DNA of 13,561 bases, taken from positions 1 through 13,561 of the forward strand of contig CANQRO010000035.1 of NCBI GenBank assembly GCA_947626205.1, written 5' to 3'. Shown here piece by piece: positions 1 to 8,222 of this stretch. The position numbers were made by a program, and so were the translations under genes. The notes under the pieces were generated by a model that was given only the letters and a program-made list of their open reading frames with translations, was not told where the DNA came from and ran no database searches. The stretch is from an uncultured Clostridia bacterium (lineage in GTDB: Bacteria; Bacillota; Clostridia; TANB77; CAG-508). How positions within the stretch are numbered: position 1 is the first letter of the stretch; each line of letters begins with the position of its first letter.

Positions 1-9
1 AGGTTCTAA

Positions 10-97
10 TGGTGCAGATGGCCGGAATCGAACCGGCACGGTTTATTCAACCGCAGGATTTTAAGTCCTGTGCGTCTACCAGTTCCGCCACATCTGC
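10..97 (-). tRNA. tRNA-Leu (anticodon UAA)
   Basis: Leucine tRNA reading UUA, with CCA encoded at its 3' end (plus-strand 10-12). The acceptor arms GCAGATG and CATCTGC pair perfectly (91-97 with 14-20). The anticodon stem CAGGA/TCCTG encloses the loop CTTAAAA, which places anticodon TAA at 61-63. The T arm contains GGTTCGATTCC. The long variable arm and the 88-nt length are typical of class II leucine tRNAs. UUA is the main leucine codon in a genome this AT-rich, so this should be a heavily used tRNA. Transcription runs off the left edge of the window. Confidence 0.98.
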
Positions 98-136
98 ATA
101 TATAAAATGAAACTGGTTTGTCTTGCAACAAAGATA

Positions 137-166
137 ATTATAATATGTTAATTTGTTTCTTGTCAA
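137..166 (-). promoter_or_regulatory. sigma-A promoter of tRNA-Leu
   Basis: On the minus strand a perfect -35 box TTGACA (161-166) and a perfect -10 box TATAAT (137-142) are separated by 18 bp. Transcription should start near 130, about 33 nt before the tRNA 5' end. A full consensus fits a stable-RNA gene. Confidence 0.85.
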
Positions 167-201
167 TACTTTTTGCTTATTTTTTTCTAAAATTTTATAA
201 T

Positions 202-230
202 AAAAAAATTCTAAAATAATGTTTTAGAAT
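202..230 (-). terminator. Rho-independent terminator after the wecB-like gene
   Basis: A 9-bp inverted repeat, ATTCTAAAA/TTTTAGAAT (208-216 with 222-230), has a 5-nt loop and is followed on the minus strand by a run of seven T. It begins about 17 nt after the epimerase stop codon. It ends the tagA-wecB unit before the tRNA promoter. The stem is AT-rich, so strength is uncertain. Confidence 0.7.
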
Positions 231-246
231 CTTTTCATTTATATTA

Positions 247-1353
247 CTATTTATTAAAGAAATTTTCTATTTCATCTGCAATTCTTATACTTGCTTTTCC
301 ATCTCCATATGGATTTGTAGCTATACTCATTTTTTCATATTCTATTGTATCATCTAATAATTCTTTTGTCTTTTTATAAATTTCTTCTTCTTTTGTTCCT
401 ACTAGCTTTAACGTACCTGCTTGAATTCCTTCTGGTCTTTCTGTTACGTTTCTTAATACTAGAACTGGTTTTCCCATTGCTGGTGCTTCTTCTTGAATAC
501 CACCACTATCAGTTAAAATAAGGTATGATCTATTCATAAAATTATGAAAATCTAATACATCTAATGGTTCTATTTCTTTTATTCTATCAGATTTTTCTAA
601 TATTTCTTCTGCCATTTTTCTTACAATTGAATTCTTATGCATCGGATATATAACACAAACATCTTCATATTCGTTTATAATTCTATTTACAGCTCTAAAT
701 ATATTTTTCATTGGTTCGCCTAAATTTTCTCTTCTATGTGTTGTTAACAAAATAATTCTTTTCTTAGGATCAATTGAATCTAATACTTCATTATGATAGT
801 CTTTTTTTACTGTTGTTTTTATTGCATCTATTACTGTATTGCCAGTAACAAATATAGTTTTTTCATTTCTATTTTCTTTTAGCAAATTTTCTTTTGCGTG
901 TACAGTTGGTGCAAAATGTAAGTCTGCTAAATCACTAACCATTTTTCTATTAATTTCTTCAGGATAAGGTGCATATTTATTATATGTTCTTAATCCTGCT
1001 TCAATATGTCCAACTGGTATTTGGTGATAAAATGCTGCAAGTGCAGATGCAAAAGTAGTAGTAGTATCTCCTTGAACTAATATCATATCGGGTTGTGTTT
1101 CTTTTAATACATTCTCAATACCATGTAAACTTTTTATTGTAATATCTGTTAGAGTCTGTCCTTGCTCCATAATATCTAAATCATAATCAGGTTTAATTTG
1201 AAAAACTTCTAATTCTTGGTCTAACATTTGTCTATGCTGTGCTGTTACACACACAATCGGCATTAAATTTTCTCTTTTTTCTAATTCTTTAATTACTGGT
1301 GCCATTTTTATTGCCTCTGGTCTTGTTCCAAATATAACCATTATCTTTTTCAT
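247..1353 (-). CDS. wecB: UDP-N-acetylglucosamine 2-epimerase (non-hydrolysing)
   Basis: Interconverts UDP-GlcNAc and UDP-ManNAc in the cytoplasm and so supplies the ManNAc donor for cell-wall polymer or teichoic-acid linkage units. At 368 residues it has the usual family length. Visible motifs are GTRPEAIK (9-16), QGDTTT (94-99), HIEAGLRT (116-123), the PEE glutamates (131-133), THRREN (205-210) and DSGGIQEEAP (282-291). These include the conserved acidic residues and the histidine used for 2-epimerisation. The ATG start follows a clear AAGGAG site. It lies 22 nt downstream of the tagA-like gene, which uses the product UDP-ManNAc, so the pair forms one operon. The gene contains no CGG trinucleotide on its coding strand. 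Bacillus names for the same enzyme are MnaA and YvyH. Confidence 0.96.
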   Translation of the reverse strand: MKKIMVIFGTRPEAIKMAPVIKELEKRENLMPIVCVTAQHRQMLDQELEVFQIKPDYDLDIMEQGQTLTDITIKSLHGIENVLKETQPDMILVQGDTTTTFASALAAFYHQIPVGHIEAGLRTYNKYAPYPEEINRKMVSDLADLHFAPTVHAKENLLKENRNEKTIFVTGNTVIDAIKTTVKKDYHNEVLDSIDPKKRIILLTTHRRENLGEPMKNIFRAVNRIINEYEDVCVIYPMHKNSIVRKMAEEILEKSDRIKEIEPLDVLDFHNFMNRSYLILTDSGGIQEEAPAMGKPVLVLRNVTERPEGIQAGTLKLVGTKEEEIYKKTKELLDDTIEYEKMSIATNPYGDGKASIRIADEIENFFNK

Positions 1354-1375
1354 ATAATTTTCTCCTTATTTCATA

Positions 1376-2099
1376 TTACTTATCTTTTTTACTTTCTTTT
1401 CGAATTTTGAAGATATATTTGACATTACTTTCAAAGAATCTTTTTAAACGTTTTGGCTCTGTAACAATTCTATATAGCCACTCTAAATTTAACTTTATAA
1501 AAATTTTAGGTGCTCTTTTTTTGCTTTCACTAATAACATCAAAACTTCCACCTACACCTATAAAAATTCCTTTTGAAAAATTATTTAAATGTTTTGCAAT
1601 TATTTTTTCTTGATAAGGAATTCCTAATGCTACCAATATCACATCTGGTTCGTTTCCGTTTTATATCTTCAAAAACTTCGTCTCTATCTGTTACGTATCC
1701 GTCTTTTGCGCCAACTAAATTTAAATTACTATATTTTTCTTTTATAACTTCCTTCATTTTTTCTATTACTTCTGGTTTTGCTCCAAATAAGTAAATCCTT
1801 TTTTTTAATTCATTACAATACTCCAAAATTTTTGTAGCTAAATCTACTCCTAAAACTCTATTTTCTAAAGGAATATTAAGCATTTTAGCCCCTTTAATTA
1901 TGCCTATTCCATCTGCAACGACAGTTGAATTGTTACTTAGAATTATATTTTTAAATTCTTCATCCTTTTCTGCTATCATAAGTGTTTCAGGGTTTGCTGT
2001 TATAATAAACATTTTAGTTTGATTTATCATTGCGTTTTTTACGTCTTTATAAAAATCATCTGTTTTTTTATTTTCAATTTTTTCAAAATATTCTCGCAT
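1376..2099 (-). CDS. tagA: WecG/TagA/CpsF-family ManNAc transferase, read through a +1 shift at CGG
   Basis: Transfers ManNAc from UDP-ManNAc to undecaprenyl-diphospho-GlcNAc at the inner face of the membrane, the second step of wall teichoic-acid linkage synthesis. The reading frame is split. Frame 0 gives 147 residues (TANPETL at 34-40, VADGIGI at 61-67 with the catalytic-type Asp63, GAKDGY) and then meets CGG at 1656-1658. Shifting +1 there gives a further 93 residues starting GNEPDVILVALG, including the family motif GxPxQE (GIPYQEK) and the basic C-terminal segment. The total of 240 residues matches family length. Read straight, the protein would carry 25 unrelated residues and stop. The start ATG has AGAGGAT upstream. 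I consider it a functional gene using recoding rather than a pseudogene, because two other genes here show the same signature. Confidence 0.88.
1656..1658 (-). other. +1 recoding site: CGG codon, C skipped, GGA read as Gly148 (tagA)
   Basis: Frame-0 context is ATA AAA CGG AAA. Omitting the C at 1658 gives ATA AAA GGA AAC, coding I-K-G-N and continuing directly into the conserved second half of the transferase. Removing one A from the preceding AAAA run would also restore the frame (I-N-G-N). This site alone is therefore ambiguous, and the CGG reading rests on the three matching sites elsewhere. Confidence 0.75.
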
Positions 2100-2163
2100 T
2101 TTATATCCTCTTTATTTTTATATAAATTATTAAAGCATTTTAGAATCTAATTCATTTATAGCT

Positions 2164-2192
2164 ATTTTACCATACTATGCATTTTAAGTAAA
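2164..2192 (-). promoter_or_regulatory. Promoter of the tagA-wecB operon
   Basis: Minus-strand -35 TTTACT (2187-2192), a 17-bp spacer, and -10 TAAAAT (2164-2169) preceded by TGG, which gives an extended -10. It lies about 65 bp before the tagA start codon, with no competing gene between. Confidence 0.65.
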
Positions 2193-2281
2193 TAATATTT
2201 TTATTTTTGCATAAAGGTTAAAATATAGGTATCTATATATTTTTACAGCAATATCATATTCAGCATTTATTTGGATAATAT

Positions 2282-2312
2282 AAAAAACTAGAGAAGTTTT
2301 TATTTCTCTAGT
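2282..2312 (-). terminator. Rho-independent terminator after the HU gene
   Basis: A perfect 9-bp stem, ACTAGAGAA/TTCTCTAGT (2287-2295 with 2304-2312), has an 8-nt loop and is followed by six T on the minus strand. It starts 38 nt past the HU stop codon and separates HU from the tagA promoter. Confidence 0.85.
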
Positions 2313-2349
2313 TCGATATGAATTCATATATTTATATTATATACAAATC

Positions 2350-2628
2350 TTATTTTTTGTTAACTAAATCTTTTAAAGCTTTTCCTGCTTTAAATACTGG
2401 AGCTTTTGATGCTGGTATTTTAATTTCTTCTTTAGTTTGTGGGTTTCTTCCTTTTCTAGCTGCTCTTTTTCTTACTTCGAAAGAACCGAATCCAACTAAT
2501 TGAACTTTGTCTCCTTTTACTAATGAATTTGTTACTACATCAACAAAGGCATTTACTGATGCTTCAGCACTCTTCTTTGTTTCTCCTGTTTTAGCAGCTA
2601 TGGCTGCAACTAAATCTGATTTGTTCAT
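2350..2628 (-). CDS. hup: DNA-binding protein HU
   Basis: Small basic histone-like protein that binds and bends DNA as a dimer and compacts the nucleoid. The 92 residues are the normal HU length. The opening MNKSDLVAAI is typical. GFGSFEVRKRAARKGRNPQT (46-65) carries the DNA-binding beta arm, and Pro63 in RNPQT is the residue that intercalates into the minor groove. The C-terminal helix KAGKALKDLVN is standard. The ATG follows AGGAGG at good spacing. It has its own terminator and about 160 bp upstream, so it is probably monocistronic. TTC GGT codes Phe-Gly here, so the DNA string TTCGG is read in frame in this gene. That makes it a useful control for the ylmC recoding site, which has the same five bases in another frame. 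Confidence 0.97.
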   Translation of the reverse strand: MNKSDLVAAIAAKTGETKKSAEASVNAFVDVVTNSLVKGDKVQLVGFGSFEVRKRAARKGRNPQTKEEIKIPASKAPVFKAGKALKDLVNKK

Positions 2629-2788
2629 TTAAATTACCTCCTAAAAGTTTTCTTTTATGTAGCTTTTTTCATCTACAATATAATTATTCGCCAAAATTAT
2701 ATAAAATCCCTCTTTTTTTATTTATTTTTTTCTTTTAATGCTTACATTTTCTAAGTAAATGTTTCATTTGTCAAAATGTTAGTTCTTT

Positions 2789-4426
2789 TTAAGCAACAGT
2801 TTCTTCCTTGTAAATGCCTAGTTTTATAAGGATTTTGTACAATTTTTGTCCATATGGAATCATGTGTATTTCTTCTTTTGTAAATATTTTTAAAACAATA
2901 ACTGTTAAAGCATAAATAATTACTGCAGTTAAAATTCCTATTATTGTTGCAATCTTCATTGGTAAAAATTTATCTACTATTAAATATATTGCATATGAAC
3001 AAACTGACATTATTAATGTTGCTATTATTGGCTTAAATACATACTTGGAAAATTTAAATTTTACTTCTATATTCTTTCTTAGTACGCTAAATCCTATTGC
3101 ACAAGCTATTACATTACATACAATAGAACCTATTGCTGCACCGTTTACTCCTATTTCTGGAATAGGTACTAAAACAATGTTTAATATAAGTTTTGCAATT
3201 ACACCTGCTGTAAATGCCAATGCAGGTATCATTACTTTTCCTAGTCCTTGTAATGCTCCATTAATTGTTTGGGCAAGTACATTAAATATAATTGCTATTG
3301 AACTAATTTGAAGGAGTAAAGTTCCTGCTGTTTGCGTAGGAAATAGTAGTTTTAAAATTTGATTTGCAAATATGCACATTCCTGCTGTGCATGGAAGTCC
3401 TATTAGTATAGTTACTAAAATAGAAAAACTTACTCTTTTATTAGCTGTTTCCATGTCTTTTTTGGCTCTAGCATAAGATAGTGCTGGAACTAATGCAGTT
3501 GCAAAAGCAATATTAAATGATAGTGGAAGTGATGTTAATGTATCTACTTTTCCACTTAATATTCCATATTGAATTTTTGCAGCACTTTCATCCATAAAAG
3601 TTTTTAATCCTCTTACAACTGTAGTTGAATCTATATTTTTACTAATTGAAGACAAGATAGCACTTAGTGAAATTGGAAGTGATACATATAATATATTTCT
3701 AATAACTTTAAAAATACTTTCTTTTTTAGTAATTACTCCTGAAGCATTTACATTTAAAGTTCTACGATTTTTATAAAGTACAAATAAATAAATAAAACCA
3801 CCTAAAGTTGCTATTGTAGTTGCTAAGTTTGCTCCTGCTGCCATAATTTCTGTACGCAATCCCATAACAATAGCTACAATTTCTACTAATATAACTGTAA
3901 ATACTGTTTTTAATATTTGTTCTAAAGTTTGTGAATTTGCAGTTGCCTTTAAAGTTCCATTTCCATTAAAATATCCTCTTATTACACTGATTAGAGAAAC
4001 GAAGAAAATAGATGGAGATAAAGCTACCAAAGTAAGCTCAGCTTCTGGTATTTGAAGTATTACATGAGAAATATATCTTGCTCCAAAAAATAAAATGCAA
4101 GTACCTATAAATCCTAATAAGCCAAACGTAAAAAATGCAATTTTAAATATTCTATTTGCACCTTTGTTATCTCCTATAGCAATTCTTTCAGACACTAATT
4201 TAGAAATAGCATTTGGAATTCCTACAGAAGATAGTGTTAACAATAATGAATATATGTAAAATCCAGAACTATATATTGCATTTCCTTGATCTCCAAAACC
4301 TGGTCTATTAGTTAAATATAATTTATATACTAACCCCATTAATTTAATTAAAATTTGAGAAAACATCATTGCAAAAACACCTTGCATAAAGCTTTCTTTT
4401 TTATATGTTTTCTTTTCTCTTTGCAT
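2789..4426 (-). CDS. MurJ/SpoVB-type lipid-linked oligosaccharide flippase (MOP superfamily)
   Basis: Polytopic membrane protein of the polysaccharide-synthesis/MATE-like superfamily, expected to flip lipid-linked wall precursors (lipid II or teichoic-acid-type intermediates) across the membrane. The protein is a series of roughly a dozen or more hydrophobic segments from residue 20 to near the end. The opening FMQGVFAMMFSQILIKLMG and the segment GIPNAISKLVSERIA are typical of the SpoVB/YtgP branch. I start it at the second ATG (4426), which has AGAAAGGAT seven bases upstream. The upstream ATG at 4462 would add 12 residues but has no visible ribosome binding site. The final residues KLYKILIKLGIYKEE form a cytoplasmic tail. 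The true substrate cannot be decided from sequence. It is divergent from the VirD4-like gene. Confidence 0.88.
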   Translation of the reverse strand: MQREKKTYKKESFMQGVFAMMFSQILIKLMGLVYKLYLTNRPGFGDQGNAIYSSGFYIYSLLLTLSSVGIPNAISKLVSERIAIGDNKGANRIFKIAFFTFGLLGFIGTCILFFGARYISHVILQIPEAELTLVALSPSIFFVSLISVIRGYFNGNGTLKATANSQTLEQILKTVFTVILVEIVAIVMGLRTEIMAAGANLATTIATLGGFIYLFVLYKNRRTLNVNASGVITKKESIFKVIRNILYVSLPISLSAILSSISKNIDSTTVVRGLKTFMDESAAKIQYGILSGKVDTLTSLPLSFNIAFATALVPALSYARAKKDMETANKRVSFSILVTILIGLPCTAGMCIFANQILKLLFPTQTAGTLLLQISSIAIIFNVLAQTINGALQGLGKVMIPALAFTAGVIAKLILNIVLVPIPEIGVNGAAIGSIVCNVIACAIGFSVLRKNIEVKFKFSKYVFKPIIATLIMSVCSYAIYLIVDKFLPMKIATIIGILTAVIIYALTVIVLKIFTKEEIHMIPYGQKLYKILIKLGIYKEETVA

Positions 4427-4621
4427 TTTTTTATCCTTTCTATTCACTATTTGTTTTTTCATTATATTAATAATTTGTTAAACATTCAAGCTTTTTGTTA
4501 TATTTTTATTATTTTATTTCTTTATTATATAGTATAGAAGTATTTTTAATATGTTTAATAATCGTTTTCTATTAATATAGTAAAATAGTTATTAATTTTT
4601 CGGTTTTTTCTTCAAATAGAC

Positions 4622-4650
4622 TTGTTTTTTTGCTAATTTTGTAGGATAAT
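4622..4650 (+). promoter_or_regulatory. Candidate promoter of the VirD4-like gene in the divergent intergenic region
   Basis: Plus-strand TTGTTT (4622-4627), a 17-bp spacer and GATAAT (4645-4650), 43 bp before the GTG start. The whole 4427-4692 gap is otherwise AT-rich sequence with no RNA gene I can recognise. A weaker minus-strand candidate for the flippase is TATACT at 4531-4536 or TATAAT at 4524-4529, without a good -35 box. Confidence 0.45.
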
Positions 4651-4692
4651 ATATATTGTAGAATTATTTATTTTCGAAAGCGGTGAAAAATA

Positions 4693-7017
4693 GTGTTAAA
4701 ATATATTGATAAATTTTTAAAGTGGCTTAATACAGATAGAAATACTTTTGCTACATATATTTTAACTCTCGCTACTATTTATATAATGATAGATAGAGTT
4801 GTTGAGTTAGTTATATTATTCTTTACTGGTATAGGCGTTTCTTATTGGGGACCACTTACATATACATTTGCGCTAGCTTGTCCAGTATTTGCATTTTTGT
4901 TTTCTGGATCATCTACTTTTGCAAATTCATATAGACTAAAAGTTACATTTTTATATGTATATTGTATTAGTTTATATGTTGTAGGTATATCAATGGCTGT
5001 ACAATGGATTAATGGTATATTATGGCTATTATTCTTATCTGTACCAAATTATACTACTATAGTAACTGAATTTTCTTATTTAATAAGACCTGCTTTTCAA
5101 TCTATTGCAGTTTATTTACCACTTGTTACTTTCTATCCATTATTTAAATGGTTATTTACTGGTCTAAATGAAAATAAAGATATTCGTGATGGTATCAACG
5201 ATTATGCCGGAATAGATTTATCAAATAAAAAAGAAGGTTACGGTGCATATACTTGTGAAAATATTTTATGTAGAGATAAAATTAAAGGTAATTTTGCAAA
5301 AATTCCCGAATCTAGAAGATTTGACCCTGCTTTAATTGTTGGTTACTCTGGAACTGGTAAAACAGCAATGGTTTTTGAACCTATGATCGCAAGAGATATT
5401 GAAAAGAAAAACTTTTTTCAAGATATTTCAAAAGAAATGGGATTTACTGCTTTAAAAACAGGTATTGCACATTTAGTATTACCTTATGATAATAATTATT
5501 TAAATAAAAACTTTAATTTAAACATGCTTGTACCTACTCAAGGAAAAGAAGATGTTTATAAAGCATATATGAAAAAAATGATTTACTCAGATAAAGGACC
5601 AAATGGAATTATATATCGTAATTTAGGTTTAACACATATATCTCCAGATATTGAATCTACAAATCGTATGATTGAAGTTGCTAATAATTTTAATGTTCAA
5701 TATAATATTATAGACCCAAACAATCCAGATTCTATTGGTTTAAATCCATTCGTTTTTGAAGAGCCATCATTAACCGCAGTTGCTATTTCTTCTGTTCTAA
5801 GAGGAATGTATAAAACTTCTCATACAGATCAAGAGGAAGCTTTTAGAGAGAATACCGTTTCTCAAGCAGTTGAGAATTTATCTATTCTTTTAAAAGTTAT
5901 GTATCCAAGACTTCATAATGGTGATTTACCAACATTGGAAGATATGTTAAAGTTATTAAATAATTTTGATTTAGTTGAAGAAATGTGCATGCAGATGGAA
6001 GAAATTCCAGAGCTTGCTGAGCAATATTATTTACAACTAGGATACTTTAAGAAAAACTTTTATAAATCAAGTGCTTCAAGGCAAGATACAGAACGTTTTG
6101 TTTATGGAGCTATTACTGAACTTGATAATTTATTAAGAATTTCAAGTGTAAGAAATGTTTTATGTAATAGAGTTAATAACATTAATTTTGATAATATGCT
6201 AGCAAATGGAGAATTTACTTTTGTTTGTACAAGACGTGGTGATTTGGGAGCTACTGCACACAAAGCATTTGGTTTATTCTTTATATTGCTAATGCAATTT
6301 GCAGTTTTAAGAAGACCTGGAAACGAAAATACCAGAATACCTCATTTCTTATATGTAGACGATTTTGCAGATTACGTTGGACCAGCTACTGAAAGTTTAT
6401 ATACAGTTTATAGAAAATATCATGTAGGTACAATGATTTCTATTCAAAACTTATCACAATTAGGATTCCAAGGTCAATCGAAGTATCGTGATTCAGTAAT
6501 GACAAATGCAACTACAAAATTAGTATTTGGTGGTATTACTCGTGAAGAGGCTGAAATATGGGAAAAAGAATTTAATGATCACAGAGAATGGTTATATAAT
6601 GTAACGTATAATTCAGATAAAGTAGAATACGATCCTAAAATTAGTAATCCTAAATGGGATTGGAAAGCAAACATTAAATCTGGTAAGTTAGTAGCTCTTG
6701 GTTTTAAAATGTGTGCTTATCAGTACAAAGATCTTAGAGGAAAAAATGTTTATGGAGATGGAAAAGTAGATTTTATGGAAGCAAAATATAAAGAACCTCA
6801 TCCATCTAAAAATTATGATTTTACACGTTTTACAAGTGGAATATCTGATGAAGAAAAAATAGTAAAAAAGAAAAAAACAGATTTAATTAGAGAAGAATAT
6901 CATAAAGATGAACATGGTGATGTTGATCCAATAAAAATGGATAATACAGATGCTAATTATTTATTCAACAATAATGATGCAATAGTATTCGATTTAAAAA
7001 GAGGAAATACTAACTAA
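4693..7017 (+). CDS. VirD4/TraG-like membrane-anchored coupling ATPase
   Basis: Large ATPase of the type IV coupling-protein class, which docks DNA or protein substrates at the membrane and pumps them into a secretion or conjugation channel. Residues 20-155 hold about four or five hydrophobic segments. The cytoplasmic domain has Walker A GYSGTGKT (217-224), a Walker B-type LYVDDFAD (553-560) resembling the DEFA box of TraG/TraD, and the downstream SIQNLSQLG segment typical of the family. At 774 residues it is in the family range. The start is GTG at 4693 behind a weak GGTG site. No relaxase, VirB4-like ATPase or mating-channel gene is visible, so it may be part of an element extending elsewhere or a domesticated remnant. 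It converges on a replication-relaxation-like gene. None of its arginine codons is CGG. Confidence 0.85.
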   Translation: MLKYIDKFLKWLNTDRNTFATYILTLATIYIMIDRVVELVILFFTGIGVSYWGPLTYTFALACPVFAFLFSGSSTFANSYRLKVTFLYVYCISLYVVGISMAVQWINGILWLLFLSVPNYTTIVTEFSYLIRPAFQSIAVYLPLVTFYPLFKWLFTGLNENKDIRDGINDYAGIDLSNKKEGYGAYTCENILCRDKIKGNFAKIPESRRFDPALIVGYSGTGKTAMVFEPMIARDIEKKNFFQDISKEMGFTALKTGIAHLVLPYDNNYLNKNFNLNMLVPTQGKEDVYKAYMKKMIYSDKGPNGIIYRNLGLTHISPDIESTNRMIEVANNFNVQYNIIDPNNPDSIGLNPFVFEEPSLTAVAISSVLRGMYKTSHTDQEEAFRENTVSQAVENLSILLKVMYPRLHNGDLPTLEDMLKLLNNFDLVEEMCMQMEEIPELAEQYYLQLGYFKKNFYKSSASRQDTERFVYGAITELDNLLRISSVRNVLCNRVNNINFDNMLANGEFTFVCTRRGDLGATAHKAFGLFFILLMQFAVLRRPGNENTRIPHFLYVDDFADYVGPATESLYTVYRKYHVGTMISIQNLSQLGFQGQSKYRDSVMTNATTKLVFGGITREEAEIWEKEFNDHREWLYNVTYNSDKVEYDPKISNPKWDWKANIKSGKLVALGFKMCAYQYKDLRGKNVYGDGKVDFMEAKYKEPHPSKNYDFTRFTSGISDEEKIVKKKKTDLIREEYHKDEHGDVDPIKMDNTDANYLFNNNDAIVFDLKRGNTN

Positions 7018-7020
7018 AAA

Positions 7021-7056
7021 AATGGCACATACTTGTTAAGTATGTGTCATTTTTTT
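7021..7056. terminator. Bidirectional Rho-independent terminator between convergent genes
   Basis: A 14-bp stem with one G-U pair (7021-7034 with 7038-7051) and a 3-nt loop is flanked by A and T runs, so it works on both strands. It starts 4 nt after the VirD4-like stop. The stop codon of the opposite gene lies in the T run. Core arms are GGCACATACTT and AAGTATGTGTC. Confidence 0.92.
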
Positions 7057-7993
7057 AATCTAATAGTTTAAGTTCTATTTCATCCATTTTATACTTGTTT
7101 GTTGCTTCATCTAATCTAAATTCTACTAATGTTTTTGCCAAAGTTTCATTATTTTGTCTTAAGTCTGTTGAGAAATATAATTTTAATTGTGGAATTTCTA
7201 AACGGTTTGTTACTATTGTTTTAAAGCTTTCTGCCATATGCTTTTCATCTTCACAAATAAAAATTAACTGTGGCATTGTAGGGAATCCTGAGTCTCCTGG
7301 TACAAAATTTGCATAGAAATCTTGATATAATCTCATTTTTTCTACTAGTTTCTTTTCCCATTCTTCTTCTCTACGAATTACTTCAAATATAAATATAATA
7401 GATTTTTTAGCTTTTGTTAATTTAACGCTTCCCCCTGCTACTTTAAAAACTTTTGACAAAGTTTTTGCAGTAATAGCAGGTTTTACTGTATATTCATCAA
7501 ATGCTTTTACTTTTCTTAAATATGCTAAAATAGTTTGGTTTCCAGCTAATCTCTTTTTTAACATAGCAACAGGTTTTGTATTATCTGTTGGTTGCCATTT
7601 ACATTCAATTCCTCTTGAATTCAATAAATATTTACCCATTTTTTCCAAACAATAAATACGGTAAATTCCTTTTCCCTCTTCTGAGCTAAAATAATATCTT
7701 GTTAATATTTTAGATTTTACCATCTGCTCTAATTTATTATTTAATTTATCTTGAGATTTATAATCTATTCCTTTCCATGCTAATATTTGGCATAATTGTC
7801 TTGAAGTAATAAATTCAAATTCATTAACAATTTCTAATATTTTAAAATGTAAATCATTAATGTGTCCTAAATTAATTTTGTGAATAATTTGATTCATGGA
7901 TACATATCCATCTTTTCCATCAAATACTTTTACTTCTCCTTCGCGAATGGCAAAAGGTGAACTTTTTGCTTCAATTTGGTTATCCTCAACCAT
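7055..7993 (-). CDS. Replication-relaxation-like winged-helix protein
   Basis: Probably belongs to the Replic_Relax family found on plasmids and integrative elements of Gram-positive bacteria; its biochemical role is poorly known. Residues 43-110 look like a winged helix (LHFKILEIVNEFEFITSRQL, then a charged recognition-type helix and YYFSSEEGKGIYRIYCLE). The stretch EKMGKYLLNSRGIE and the later FIFEVIRREEEWEKKL followed by LIFICEDEKH fit the family's C-terminal core. The ATG follows AAGGAGG at ideal spacing. It is transcribed from its own promoter and ends in the shared terminator with the VirD4-like gene. A coupling ATPase and a replication-relaxation-type protein end to end suggests both derive from one mobile element. 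Family assignment is from pattern memory, not a profile search. Confidence 0.65.
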   Translation of the reverse strand: MVEDNQIEAKSSPFAIREGEVKVFDGKDGYVSMNQIIHKINLGHINDLHFKILEIVNEFEFITSRQLCQILAWKGIDYKSQDKLNNKLEQMVKSKILTRYYFSSEEGKGIYRIYCLEKMGKYLLNSRGIECKWQPTDNTKPVAMLKKRLAGNQTILAYLRKVKAFDEYTVKPAITAKTLSKVFKVAGGSVKLTKAKKSIIFIFEVIRREEEWEKKLVEKMRLYQDFYANFVPGDSGFPTMPQLIFICEDEKHMAESFKTIVTNRLEIPQLKLYFSTDLRQNNETLAKTLVEFRLDEATNKYKMDEIELKLLD

Positions 7994-8142
7994 ATTAAAA
8001 ACCTCCTTAGATTTCTAATTCTAGATAAATAGTTTATATTTTATTGCCACTATTAGTAGAATTAATTAATTACTTTTCATTATTTATTTTTGTATGTTCT
8101 TTTGCTTCTTTATTATTTTTCATATGTAATCTAACTATTAAA

Positions 8143-8171
8143 ATTATACAAGTAAAATTTAAACTTGTAAA
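8143..8171 (-). promoter_or_regulatory. Promoter of the replication-relaxation-like gene
   Basis: Minus-strand -35 TTTACA (8166-8171), a 17-bp spacer and a perfect -10 TATAAT (8143-8148). The predicted start near 8136 leaves a 5' leader of about 140 nt. The rest of the 7994-8222 gap shows no RNA family I recognise. A 17-codon ATG frame in the leader lacks a ribosome binding site. Confidence 0.7.
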
Positions 8172-8222
8172 GCTTTTATTTTCATTTTTTAATTTAATGG
8201 TTTACATATTTTTATTAAAAAA

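Noticed and set aside
1376..2099. tagA as a pseudogene or simple sequencing error
   Set aside because: Taken alone the break next to AAAA could be a slip. The same CGG signature at three further sites, two genes with no homopolymer at the break, and intact motifs on both sides make a shared decoding rule more likely.
8068..8121. 17-codon ATG frame in the leader of the replication-relaxation-like gene
   Set aside because: No ribosome binding site and low-complexity Lys/Asn content; chance open frame in AT-rich DNA.
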